From NCBI GenBank assembly GCA_013696065.1, contig JACCZJ010000188.1, positions 1 to 15,653 on the forward strand: a stretch of DNA of 15,653 bases, in the 5' to 3' direction. Both the position numbers and the translations under genes were made by a program. Within the stretch, counting starts at the first letter, position 1, and each line of letters opens with the position of its first letter. Origin of the DNA: Nocardioidaceae bacterium (GTDB lineage Bacteria > Actinomycetota > Actinomycetes > Propionibacteriales > Nocardioidaceae). The notes under the pieces are model-generated. The model was not told the DNA's origin and ran no database searches. It saw nothing but the letters and a program-made list of their open reading frames with translations. Below are positions 1-6,943 of the stretch, piece by piece.

Positions 1-429
1 GACGCTGCGCGGCATGTATGGCGCTGTGTCGCCCCCGTTGCGCTCACCCTCGTCGGTGAGGGTAGCCAGCGAGTCATGAGGCGTGACCTCGCCGCTGAAT
101 GCCCGGCAGTAGGGGTCGAGCAGGAGCTTGTCGGGGTTGGGCAACTGACCCTGCGCGGGCCGCCACGATCCTTCGACGCGGAAGCCGTAGCGCTGACCTG
201 GCTCGATGCCCGCCACCCGGCCGTGCCAGACGCCGTGCTTGGGACCGTGCAGGTGCAGCTGGGTTTCCTGCTCCCCGTCGAACAAGCAGAGCGCGACCCG
301 AGAAGCAGCTGGCGCCCAGACGGCGAAGTTCGTGCCGCTCGCGGCGAAGGTGGCACCGAGGTGATGCGGGTCTCCAGGTCGGCAGCGGAGGCCTGCGCCT
401 GACGAACCGGCGCTTGACAAGTCATGCAT
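1..429 (-). CDS. glgX: Glycogen debranching protein GlgX, N-terminal part (runs off left edge)
   Basis: The minus strand gives 143 open codons from an ATG at 429 down to base 1. GlgX hydrolyses alpha-1,6 branches of glycogen limit dextrins in the cytoplasm. What is seen is the N-terminal CBM48/early-set beta-sandwich: HHLGATF at about residues 22-28, GTNFAVWAP (about 32-40), VALCLFD, GVWHGRV, PGQRYGFRV, then PNPDKLLLDPY and, near the window edge, DTAPYMPRSV. This order is typical of GlgX/TreX/isoamylase-type enzymes. The catalytic GH13 barrel lies outside the window. No Shine-Dalgarno is seen before the ATG; CACAAT at 436-441 (minus) sits 6 nt upstream and could be a -10 of a leaderless transcript. 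TreZ, the trehalose-forming relative, is a less likely alternative. The start is the uncertain part, since a Ser/Gly-rich stretch precedes the domain. Confidence 0.85.
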   Translation of the reverse strand, partial: MHDLSSAGSSGAGLRCRPGDPHHLGATFAASGTNFAVWAPAASRVALCLFDGEQETQLHLHGPKHGVWHGRVAGIEPGQRYGFRVEGSWRPAQGQLPNPDKLLLDPYCRAFSGEVTPHDSLATLTDEGERNGGDTAPYMPRSV

Positions 430-532
430 GGCTGCATTGTGTCTGCTGTGGGAGCGTGGCGCTGCCGGTCTCGCGTGAGGGATCGGGCGTTACGGCGCAC
501 AGGCGGGCATCTGGGCGCTGGAGTGCCACCAT

Positions 533-1102
533 GTGGGGATGAGCACCCCGCTCCCGTCTCCTCCGAAACTCGACGCTCGTCCGCGGCAGTTGCTCGCCGA
601 ACTGGCTGCCCAGGTCGGCGAGACCAGGGCGGCCCAGGATTGTGCCGACCTGCTGATGGGCGCCGACCCGGAGGAGTTCGCCGACGTTCTGCCCTATCTC
701 GGAGGGCGTCCGGCCAGGGCAGTGCTCGAGGGGCGTGTGAAAAGAGGGTGGGCTCGCGTGTGGGGCGCGCGAGGTCTGCTGTACGTCTGGACCGACACTG
801 CCTCCGGCGCCGTTGTCCATGGCCTGGCTGACCGGTCATGGCGTGTTGCCGAGAACTGTCTCAAGGTGTCGACTTTGCGCGAGATCGCCGCGGCCGGGCC
901 GGGGGCGGCGCTGATGGTGGATCACCGGCTGGCTCGCGTGCGGGCGCAAGCTGTTCGCGCCTTGGGAGTCGTCGGTGACATCGAGCACGTCAGTGCGGTG
1001 CGCACCGCGGGCGGAGACCCCGAAGCCGCGGTCCGGCAGGCAGTGGAGAGGGCGCTGCGGCACCTCAACGAGCGGCTCGACCTTCCCGACTCGGGCTTCT
1101 GA
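533..1102 (+). CDS. Small HEAT-repeat-like protein of unknown function
   Basis: This is a 189-residue cytoplasmic protein with no signal peptide or membrane segment. The GTG at 533 is chosen because GGAG at 520-523 lies 9 nt upstream; an in-frame ATG at 539 is an alternative start. The C-terminal half looks like two alpha-alpha repeats: DRSWRVAENCLKV (about 102-114) and LARVRAQAVRALGVVGD (about 133-149), followed by EAAVRQAVERALRHL. This is the pattern of HEAT/PBS-lyase-like scaffolds. Similar short proteins occur in actinobacteria, but I know of no assigned function. The N-terminal half, about residues 15-100, has no motif I recognise. The gene is divergent from glgX and followed by a 247-base non-coding gap, so it is probably monocistronic. 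Coding is supported by the conserved-looking repeat and by the absence of a better frame. Confidence 0.72.
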   Translation: MGMSTPLPSPPKLDARPRQLLAELAAQVGETRAAQDCADLLMGADPEEFADVLPYLGGRPARAVLEGRVKRGWARVWGARGLLYVWTDTASGAVVHGLADRSWRVAENCLKVSTLREIAAAGPGAALMVDHRLARVRAQAVRALGVVGDIEHVSAVRTAGGDPEAAVRQAVERALRHLNERLDLPDSGF

Positions 1103-1136
1103 GCGGGTAGTGCTGCCAGGCCGGCACCCAGGGCGG

Positions 1137-1212
1137 CATTTTCGTGCACATGAACGGTTCTACGCCGTGCTGCGGCCGGTCAAGCGTCATTTTCGTGCAC
1201 GTGAACGATTCT
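1137..1212. repeat. Two direct copies of a 25-bp motif
   Basis: Copies lie at 1137-1161 and 1188-1212 with a 51-bp period and differ at only 2 of 25 positions. The shared core is CATTTTCGTGCAC followed by RTGAACRRTTCT with two variable purines. The centre contains the palindrome GTGCAC flanked by TTC and GAA. They lie between two genes and upstream of the enoyl-CoA hydratase, so they could be paired operator sites or members of a dispersed intergenic repeat family. Confidence 0.8.
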
Positions 1213-1222
1213 GTGACGAGCG

Positions 1223-1243
1223 CGCCAGTGCTGGCTGCTGGCG
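1223..1243 (+). other. Hairpin-forming inverted repeat upstream of the enoyl-CoA hydratase
   Basis: CGCCAG (1223-1228) and CTGGCG (1238-1243) form a 6-bp stem around a 9-nt loop. No T-tract follows, so it is not a convincing intrinsic terminator. It may simply be GC-rich background in the gap after the HEAT-like gene. Confidence 0.3.
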
Positions 1244-1336
1244 GCCCCATCACCAAACTCGCCGACCGCGGCGACCGACATCGGGGGACTAGGTAAGCGA
1301 CATCTGGGCACGAGCAAGCCGACGTCGCCCGTTCGT

Positions 1337-1349
1337 TACGCTCCTCCGC
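1337..1349 (+). promoter_or_regulatory. Probable leaderless promoter -10 box of the enoyl-CoA hydratase
   Basis: TACGCT at 1337-1342 fits the actinobacterial TANNNT -10 and ends 7 nt before the ATG at 1350, which puts transcription start at or next to the start codon. No Shine-Dalgarno exists in the intervening CCTCCGC. No clear -35 is seen. Confidence 0.5.
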
Positions 1350-2129
1350 ATGACTGAGTTTGTGCACCTCGAAGTGACCGACGGCGTAGGGACTATCCGG
1401 CTGGATCGGCCACCCATGAACGCCCTCAACGAGCAGGTTCAGGAGGAGATCAGGGGCGCGGCCGCCGAGGCGGGCGGGCGCGATGACGTGCGGGCTGTGG
1501 TGTTGTGGGGAGGCGACAAGGTTTTCGCGGCGGGTGCTGACATCAAAGAGATGGCAGACATGTCCTACACCGACATGGTCAAGCGTTCGGGGGCGTTGCA
1601 GTCGTCCTTTTCCGCGGTTGCGCGTATCCCAAAGCCGGTTGTCGCGGCAGTGACCGGGTATGCGCTGGGTGGCGGGTGCGAGTTGGCGCTCTGTGCCGAC
1701 ATACGCATCGCAGCCGACAACGCGAAGCTCGGACAGCCTGAGATGCTGCTCGGCATCATCCCCGGCGCCGGAGGTACGCAGCGCTTGGCCCGCCTCGTGG
1801 GACCTGCAAAGGCGAAGGAGCTCATCTTCACTGGCCGCTTCGTCGGTGCCGACGAGGCGTTGTCCATCGGGCTAGTCGACAAGGTGGTGCCAGCCGAGGG
1901 CGTATATCACGCTGCGGTCGCCTGGGCTTCGGTCTTTGCCCACGGCCCGGCCTATGCGTTACGGGCAGCGAAGGAGGCAATCGACCGAGGGCTCGAGACT
2001 GACCTCGAGACCGGGCTCGAGATCGAGCGTCAACAGTTCGCGGCGCTGTTTGCCACTGAGGACCGGACCGAGGGGATGCGGTCCTTCGTCGAAGATGGAC
2101 CGGGCAAGGCGACCTTCGAGGGGCGCTGA
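1350..2129 (+). CDS. Enoyl-CoA hydratase (crotonase family, EchA8-like)
   Basis: The 259-residue cytoplasmic protein is a standard-length crotonase, which hydrates trans-2-enoyl-CoA to 3-hydroxyacyl-CoA in beta-oxidation. The oxyanion-hole motifs are AGADIKEM (61-68) and ALGGGCE (105-111). The two catalytic glutamates are seen at E111 and E131 (QPEMLLGIIPGAGGTQRL, 129-146), with the 20-residue spacing of classical hydratases (rat mitochondrial E144/E164). Having both glutamates argues for a true hydratase rather than an isomerase or dehalogenase relative. The ATG start is supported by the leaderless -10 box and by alignment of the first strand (HLEVTDGVGTIRLDRP). The following etfB-etfA pair can accept electrons from acyl-CoA dehydrogenases, so the neighbourhood fits fatty-acid oxidation, but the 133-nt gap suggests separate transcription. 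The exact acyl-chain preference cannot be read. Confidence 0.93.
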   Translation: MTEFVHLEVTDGVGTIRLDRPPMNALNEQVQEEIRGAAAEAGGRDDVRAVVLWGGDKVFAAGADIKEMADMSYTDMVKRSGALQSSFSAVARIPKPVVAAVTGYALGGGCELALCADIRIAADNAKLGQPEMLLGIIPGAGGTQRLARLVGPAKAKELIFTGRFVGADEALSIGLVDKVVPAEGVYHAAVAWASVFAHGPAYALRAAKEAIDRGLETDLETGLEIERQQFAALFATEDRTEGMRSFVEDGPGKATFEGR

Positions 2130-2208
2130 ACCTTCCCCGACGCTTGTCCTCACCCATTCAAGCCAGCACTGCGCCCCGCACCTGCTTCGGTGGGTGGTGG
2201 TGGCCTAG

Positions 2209-2250
2209 TAACCTCGCAGGCACCGCCATCACCGTTGAGTGACCCAGGAG
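2209..2250 (+). promoter_or_regulatory. Possible -10 box and ribosome binding site of etfB
   Basis: TAACCT (2209-2214) fits TANNNT, and AGGAG (2246-2250) is a good Shine-Dalgarno core, 12 nt before the ATG at 2263. The implied leader is about 40 nt. There is no recognisable -35, so the promoter part is tentative. Confidence 0.35.
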
Positions 2251-2262
2251 TCCTGCAAGTCC

Positions 2263-3051
2263 ATGAAGATCGTTGTCTGTGTGAAGTACGTGCCCGACGC
2301 TGCCGCCCACCGCAAGTTCAACGCCGACTACACAGTCGATCGAGTGGGCGTCGACGGGATGCTGTCCGAGCTGGACGAGTATGCCGTCGAGGAGGCGCTC
2401 AAGATCCGCGACGCCGACGAATCGGGGGAGGCCCAGGTCGCGGTGCTCACGATGGGCCCAGACATCGCCCGCGCGGCCATCTTGAAGTCACTGCAGATGG
2501 GTGCTGACTCCGGTGTGCACATCATCGACGAGGCCATCCATGGCTCAGACTCGGTTGCTACGTCGCTCGTGCTCGCCGAAGCCGTCAAGCGTCAAGGAGC
2601 CGAGATCGTGCTCTGTGGCATGGCGTCGACCGACGGCTCGATGAGCGTCATACCCGCGATGCTGGCCGAGCGTCTCGGGATGCCGCAGGTGACGTTCGCC
2701 TCGGAGGTCACGGTGGAGGGCGACACCGTGCGAGTTCGGCGCGACGGTGACGCCGCCACCGAAATAATCGAGGCGACCACGCCGCTTGTGTTGAGCGTGA
2801 CCGACCAGGCCAACGAGCCGCGCTACCCGTCGTTCAAGGGCATCATGGCCGCGAAGAAGAAGCCTGTCGAGGAGCTGACGCTTGCCGATCTAGGTATAGC
2901 CGAGGGCGACGTCGGCCTCGAGGCCTCCTGGACAAGGGTCGAGGCGTACGCCGAACGGCCGCCTCGCAGCGCGGGCACGATCGTGACGGACGAGGACGGC
3001 GCCGGCGCCGACCAGTTGGTCGAGTTCCTGGCCGCCCAGAAGTTCATCTAG
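2263..3051 (+). CDS. etfB: Electron transfer flavoprotein, beta subunit
   Basis: This is a 262-residue protein. The ATG at 2263 is chosen because MKIVVCVKYVPD is the usual EtfB N-terminus and AGGAG lies upstream; an in-frame GTG at 2239 would add eight unconserved residues. EtfB binds AMP and, with EtfA, forms the soluble FAD heterodimer that shuttles electrons from acyl-CoA dehydrogenases to the respiratory chain. Visible motifs are CGMASTDGSMSVIPAML (118-134), in the nucleotide-binding region, and the ETF-beta signature from VRRDGD (158-163) to TPLVLSV (173-179), followed by PRYPSFKGIMAAKKK (186-200). It is followed 17 nt later by etfA and clearly co-transcribed. In Mycobacterium the orthologues are called fixA/fixB. 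Nothing suggests the nitrogen-fixation or bifurcating subtype. Confidence 0.96.
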   Translation: MKIVVCVKYVPDAAAHRKFNADYTVDRVGVDGMLSELDEYAVEEALKIRDADESGEAQVAVLTMGPDIARAAILKSLQMGADSGVHIIDEAIHGSDSVATSLVLAEAVKRQGAEIVLCGMASTDGSMSVIPAMLAERLGMPQVTFASEVTVEGDTVRVRRDGDAATEIIEATTPLVLSVTDQANEPRYPSFKGIMAAKKKPVEELTLADLGIAEGDVGLEASWTRVEAYAERPPRSAGTIVTDEDGAGADQLVEFLAAQKFI

Positions 3052-3068
3052 AGAGAGTTGTCCGACGA

Positions 3069-4025
3069 ATGAGCGAGATCCTTGTCCTGGTCGATCACGT
3101 CGAGGGAGCCGTGCGCAAGACCACGGCCGAGCTCTTGACGATCGCTCGGCGCCTCGGCGAACCGGCGGCCGTCTTCTTCGGGTCCGAGATCGACACGGCC
3201 CGTGAGGCGTTGAAGCACTACGGCGCGGAGCGCATCTATGTGCTCGACTCGGCTGACTTGACCGACCACCTCGTGGCGCCCAAGGCGGAGGCTTTGGCGC
3301 AGCTCGTCGAGACGCAACAACCGGCGGCGGTCCTGATCTCGTCCAACGCGGAGGGCAAGGAGATAGCGGGCAGGTTGTCGATCAAGACCAGTTCAGGTCT
3401 GATCACTGATGCTGTCGACGTCCAGGCGGGCGATGGGGGCGTCACGACCACACAATCAGTCTTCGCGGGCGGCTACACCGTGACATCAACGGTCACCAAG
3501 GGAACTCCCATCGTCACGGTCAAGCCCAACGCAGTGACGCCGCAGCCCACCGAGGGCGCTGCCGCTGAGGAGGCCGTCGACGTCGAGATCAGCGCTGCCG
3601 CCAAGACGGCACGGATCGTCGAACGCCGGCAGCGAGCAGCGACCGGACGCCCAGAACTCAATGAGGCCGCCATTGTGGTGTCTGGCGGCCGCGGCACCGG
3701 TGGCGACTTCGACGCTGTCGAGGCCTTCGCCGACGCGCTAGGGGCCGCAGTCGGTGCCTCCCGCGCGGCCGTCGACGCCGGCTGGTATCCCCACGCCTAC
3801 CAGGTCGGCCAGACCGGCAAGACGGTCTCGCCTCAGCTGTATGTCGCGGCGGGCATCTCCGGCGCTATTCAGCACCGGGCTGGCATGCAGACCTCCAAAA
3901 CCATCGTGGCGATCAACAAGGATGCTGAGTCACCGATTTTCGAGTTGGTCGACTTTGGCGTCGTCGGCGACCTGCACCGCGTGCTCAAGTCGGCCACCGA
4001 AAAGGCGCTGGCCCGCCGGTCCTGA
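3069..4025 (+). CDS. etfA: Electron transfer flavoprotein, alpha subunit
   Basis: The 318-residue protein has the normal length for an actinobacterial EtfA. The N-terminal half (1-185) is the alpha/beta domain starting MSEILVLVDHVEG. The C-terminal half holds the FAD site: VSGGRGTGG (204-212), GWYPHAYQVGQTGKTV (238-253) and the ETF-alpha signature from LYVAAGISGAIQH (257-269) through GMQTSKTIVAINKD (272-285). The ending DFGVVGDLHRVLKSATEKA is also typical. GAGAGAG at 3051-3057 is the likely ribosome binding site, 11 nt before the ATG. It pairs with the upstream EtfB. The gene converges with the ABC-F gene after 27 nt, and I see no hairpin plus T-tract terminator between them. Confidence 0.97.
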   Translation: MSEILVLVDHVEGAVRKTTAELLTIARRLGEPAAVFFGSEIDTAREALKHYGAERIYVLDSADLTDHLVAPKAEALAQLVETQQPAAVLISSNAEGKEIAGRLSIKTSSGLITDAVDVQAGDGGVTTTQSVFAGGYTVTSTVTKGTPIVTVKPNAVTPQPTEGAAAEEAVDVEISAAAKTARIVERRQRAATGRPELNEAAIVVSGGRGTGGDFDAVEAFADALGAAVGASRAAVDAGWYPHAYQVGQTGKTVSPQLYVAAGISGAIQHRAGMQTSKTIVAINKDAESPIFELVDFGVVGDLHRVLKSATEKALARRS

Positions 4026-4052
4026 CGGTCAGCACGCTCACTGCCCGGGTTG

Positions 4053-5651
4053 TCACGTGGGTCGAAGCGCGTATGTAGGACCGCTCCACCGCTGCCGCAG
4101 CCACCGGTCGTGACTGGCCACCACGACGGCTCCGGGTGAACGTTCGAGTGCTGACTCCAACTCAGAGGCGAGAGCCAAGGAAATGTGGTTGGTCAGCTCG
4201 TCGAGCAACAGCAGGTCCGGCCGCCGGGCGACGACGACCGCCAACGCAAGCCGACGCTGCTGCCCGACACTGAGCGCACCCACGGGCCTACCCAGGTCCC
4301 GCGGATGAAGCAGGCCGAGTTCGCCCAGACTCAGCGCCGACTCGTCCACCATGAGTGCGAAGAGCTCGCGTGCCGTCAGGGTTGGCCGGCTGAAGCGAAC
4401 ATCCTGTGGCAGCAGCTCGATCCCCCGCGCTGACACCGTTAAGCCGCCACTGTCCACCGGCAGCCGGCCAGCGAGGACCGCGAGCAGCGTTGATTTGCCC
4501 GACCCGTTTGCCCCAGTGATGAGCAGGTGCTCACCGGCTGACACGTCGAGACGATCGACGCAGAGTCGACCTTCGATCCGCAGGCCACGCAGCTGCAACC
4601 ACGCCGCCGACCCACCGGCCACAGTGAGGGGCTGGTCGAACTCGAGGGGCCGTGGCGGCTTGGGCACCTGGTCGCGTTCGAGGACCGCGATACGTTGCTC
4701 GGCGTCGCGCACGCGGCGCCGGATCGTGGCCTGCACGTTCGCACCCTTGAACTGATAGATGTACTTGTCACCGTCGCGTGGGGGGCGGTCGTGCGCGACC
4801 TGCCGAGCGGTCGTCTTGGCGGCATTTCGAAGCCGCTTCAATTCGTCCTGCTGGCTCACAAACGCCTCCTCCCAGCGTCGGCGGGCTCTGCGCTTGTGCT
4901 CCAGGTATGACGTGAAACCCCTTCCGAAGCGGCTTCCGCCAGCGCCGTCGACGCCGAAGTGGGACGGGTCGAGGTCTACGACCACGGAGCAGACCCGGTC
5001 CAGCAGGACCCTGTCGTGGCTGGCGACCACGACCACGCCAGGCAGCTCGAGCAGGAGCTGCTCGAGGAACTCCATCGCCTCGTCATCGAGATGGTTGGTG
5101 GGCTCGTCGAGCAGCAGGCATTCGGGCTGGCGGGCGAGGAGCGAGGCGAGCGCGAGGCGAATGCGCTCACCACCAGAGAGGGCGGCAACGCGACGCTCTG
5201 GTGACACACCTCCCAGGCCGAGCCGGTCCAGCGCCAACGTGGTGCGGCGGTCGGCGTCCCACGCGGAATGGCGCTGTGCCCACGTCAGCGCCTCGTCGTA
5301 CTCGCGCTCCACACCTGGCTCTTGGATGCGGCAGGAGAGCTGCTCCAAGCGTCGTACACATTCATGCAGAGGCGCCATGGCCTCGTCGAGCACGTCGGCC
5401 ATCGTCGCCTCAAAGGCAAACTCCGGATTCTGTGGGAGGTAGCCCAGGTCATGAGGGCGGGCGACCTCACCGCTGTCCGGTGCCTCGGTGCCCGCGAGTA
5501 GCCGCAGCAGCGTGGATTTGCCACTGCCGTTCTCACCGATCAGCCCCAGCGGCTGACCGGGGTTGGCGACCAGATCGACCCCGTCGAGGACGAGTCGCTC
5601 GGCATACGACTTGGACACGTCCCGGGCGAGGAGCGGGGCGAGGACAGACAT
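4053..5651 (-). CDS. ABC-F family ATPase (ribosome-associated; antibiotic-resistance-like subgroup possible)
   Basis: The minus-strand gene encodes about 532 residues from the ATG at 5651; a GTG at 5660 would add three. It has two ABC ATPase domains and no membrane segments, the ABC-F layout of proteins that act at the ribosomal E site. Domain 1: Walker A GENGSGKST (39-47), LSGGE (158-162), LLLDEPTNHLD and ASHDR (about 210-214). A charged Arg/Lys-rich linker follows (about 235-335). Domain 2: GANGSGKST (380-388), LSVGQ (460-464) in place of LSGGQ, LLLLDELTNHIS in place of DEPTNHLD, then ASHDR (512-516). Both Walker B glutamates are kept. The LSVGQ variant is one I associate with actinobacterial Msr/TlrC-like proteins, so macrolide-type ribosome protection is possible, but a housekeeping role is not excluded. 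It is the only minus-strand gene inside the cluster. The ribosome binding site is weak. Confidence 0.9.
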   Translation of the reverse strand: MSVLAPLLARDVSKSYAERLVLDGVDLVANPGQPLGLIGENGSGKSTLLRLLAGTEAPDSGEVARPHDLGYLPQNPEFAFEATMADVLDEAMAPLHECVRRLEQLSCRIQEPGVEREYDEALTWAQRHSAWDADRRTTLALDRLGLGGVSPERRVAALSGGERIRLALASLLARQPECLLLDEPTNHLDDEAMEFLEQLLLELPGVVVVASHDRVLLDRVCSVVVDLDPSHFGVDGAGGSRFGRGFTSYLEHKRRARRRWEEAFVSQQDELKRLRNAAKTTARQVAHDRPPRDGDKYIYQFKGANVQATIRRRVRDAEQRIAVLERDQVPKPPRPLEFDQPLTVAGGSAAWLQLRGLRIEGRLCVDRLDVSAGEHLLITGANGSGKSTLLAVLAGRLPVDSGGLTVSARGIELLPQDVRFSRPTLTARELFALMVDESALSLGELGLLHPRDLGRPVGALSVGQQRRLALAVVVARRPDLLLLDELTNHISLALASELESALERSPGAVVVASHDRWLRQRWSGPTYALRPT

Positions 5652-5795
5652 CAGCACCACCGTGAGGGAGGGGTTTGCTCGCCGGGCCGCTCAGGACACG
5701 CGCGCGAGCTGGACTGATGTCAGATCCACATGATGGCTCGAGTGTATGAGTCGAGAACGCATCTGTCGACGCGGTTCTGCTTCACTGTCGTCTGC

Positions 5796-5807
5796 CAGAG
5801 TGGGCAG
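5796..5807 (+). promoter_or_regulatory. Possible leaderless -10 element of the gluconokinase fusion gene
   Basis: CAGAGT (5796-5801) resembles a TANNNT box with the first T replaced, and lies 6 nt before the ATG at 5808, the same geometry as other leaderless starts here. No Shine-Dalgarno is convincing in GGGCAG. Weak evidence. Confidence 0.25.
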
Positions 5808-6920
5808 ATGGCCGACCCACCGCACCTCCAGGTTGTCGTGATGGGTGTCTCCGGCTCAGGCAAGAGCACTGTGGGCGAGCTACTCGCTCGACGTGTCGGG
5901 CTCGACTACGCCGACGCTGACGACTTCCACACCGACGAGGCGATCGAAAAAATGTCGGCGGGCGAACCGCTGACTCATGAGGACCGGGAGCCATGGCTCG
6001 ATGCCATTGGGCGCTGGCTTGCCGACCACCAGGACGTGGGGGCGGTGGCCACCTGTTCGGCGCTGAAACGGCGCTACCGGGACGTGCTGAGGCGCCATGC
6101 ACCAGGCGCGTGGTTCTTGTTTGTTGACGGGAGCGAGGATCTCATCCGCGAGCGGATGGGCCAGCGGTCGAAACATTTCATGCCCCGTTCGCTGCTGACC
6201 TCGCAGCTCGCGGCGCTAGAACCGCCGGAGCCCGACGAACAGGCGATCACGGCAGACGCGGCGGATTCTCCTGACGCGATTGTGGCGAAATTTGTTCAGT
6301 GCGTGGCACGCGAGGAAGAGGAGGCCTTCCAACGCCTCTACGGCCTCTGGGATCCACTGACGCCGGCTGAGGCCAAGGAGGTGTTCGACGCGACCGGCCT
6401 CACGTGGTGGGTAGCCGGAGGGTACGCCGTCGAGGCCTTCAGCGGTCTTCGCCGTCACCACGAAGACATCGACGTGTCGATCTTCCGCCGCGACGTCGCC
6501 GCGCTGACGAAGGCGCTCGCCGGACGGTTTCATGTCTGGGCGGCCGGGTCTGAGGGGCTATGCCCGCTCAACGACCCGGATAAGTCTCTGCCGGACTGGG
6601 CAGATCAGGTGTGGATACGAGCCCATGCGCTGGCGCCATGGCGGGCCGATGTGTTGCTGAACCCCGATCGCGACCGGGAATGGGTTTCACGACGCGATAC
6701 CGCCTTCGCGGCACCGCTCGACCAGGTGACGTGGGAGCGTGAAGGCATTCGCTACCTCAACCCTGAGATCGCCTTGGCCTTCAAGGCGAAGTTGGCGCGG
6801 CCAAAGGACAACCTTGACTTCCATGCTGTCCTGCCACTGCTCAGCGACAAAGCTCGCGGCTGGCTCGGAGATTACCTCGCTCGCAAGGAACCCCAGCATC
6901 CTTGGCGCGCCGAGCTCTGA
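5808..6920 (+). CDS. Gluconokinase fused to an aminoglycoside-adenylyltransferase-like nucleotidyltransferase domain
   Basis: This is a 370-residue protein with two domains in one frame. Residues 8-165 are a GntK-type gluconate kinase, which makes 6-phosphogluconate from gluconate and ATP. Evidence is the P-loop GVSGSGKST (13-21), DADDFH (36-41), GEPLTHEDREPWL (52-64), CSALKRRYRDVLR (83-95) and FMPRSLLTSQLAALE (124-138). Residues 174-360 resemble stand-alone proteins of the ANT(2'')-like nucleotidyltransferase group: FQRLYGLWDPLTPAEAKEV, WWVAGGYAVEAFSG (200-213) and RRHHEDIDVSIFRRD (215-229), with the acidic E-D-I-D metal site, then PEIALAFKAKLARPKDNLDF (319-338), a full 20-residue stretch. 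The acidic linker AREEEEAF joins them. Both domains look complete, so this is not a decayed gene. The ATG at 5808 is chosen because the kinase domain begins there; an upstream ATG at 5730 would add 26 unconserved residues. No gluconate transporter or 6-phosphogluconate dehydrogenase is nearby. The second domain's substrate is unknown; I do not claim drug resistance. Confidence 0.88.
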   Translation: MADPPHLQVVVMGVSGSGKSTVGELLARRVGLDYADADDFHTDEAIEKMSAGEPLTHEDREPWLDAIGRWLADHQDVGAVATCSALKRRYRDVLRRHAPGAWFLFVDGSEDLIRERMGQRSKHFMPRSLLTSQLAALEPPEPDEQAITADAADSPDAIVAKFVQCVAREEEEAFQRLYGLWDPLTPAEAKEVFDATGLTWWVAGGYAVEAFSGLRRHHEDIDVSIFRRDVAALTKALAGRFHVWAAGSEGLCPLNDPDKSLPDWADQVWIRAHALAPWRADVLLNPDRDREWVSRRDTAFAAPLDQVTWEREGIRYLNPEIALAFKAKLARPKDNLDFHAVLPLLSDKARGWLGDYLARKEPQHPWRAEL

Positions 6921-6928
6921 GCGGCGAC

Positions 6929-6943
6929 TACCCTTGTCTGCAC
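6929..6943 (+). promoter_or_regulatory. Probable -10 box of iscS-mnmA
   Basis: TACCCT (6929-6934) fits TANNNT and ends 9 nt before the ATG at 6944, which implies a leader of zero to three nucleotides. The 23-nt gap after the preceding stop codon contains no Shine-Dalgarno, which supports leaderless translation over read-through. Confidence 0.45.

Noticed and set aside
76..542. Plus-strand open frames at the left edge
   Set aside because: They lie opposite the clear GlgX N-terminal domain and encode nothing recognisable.
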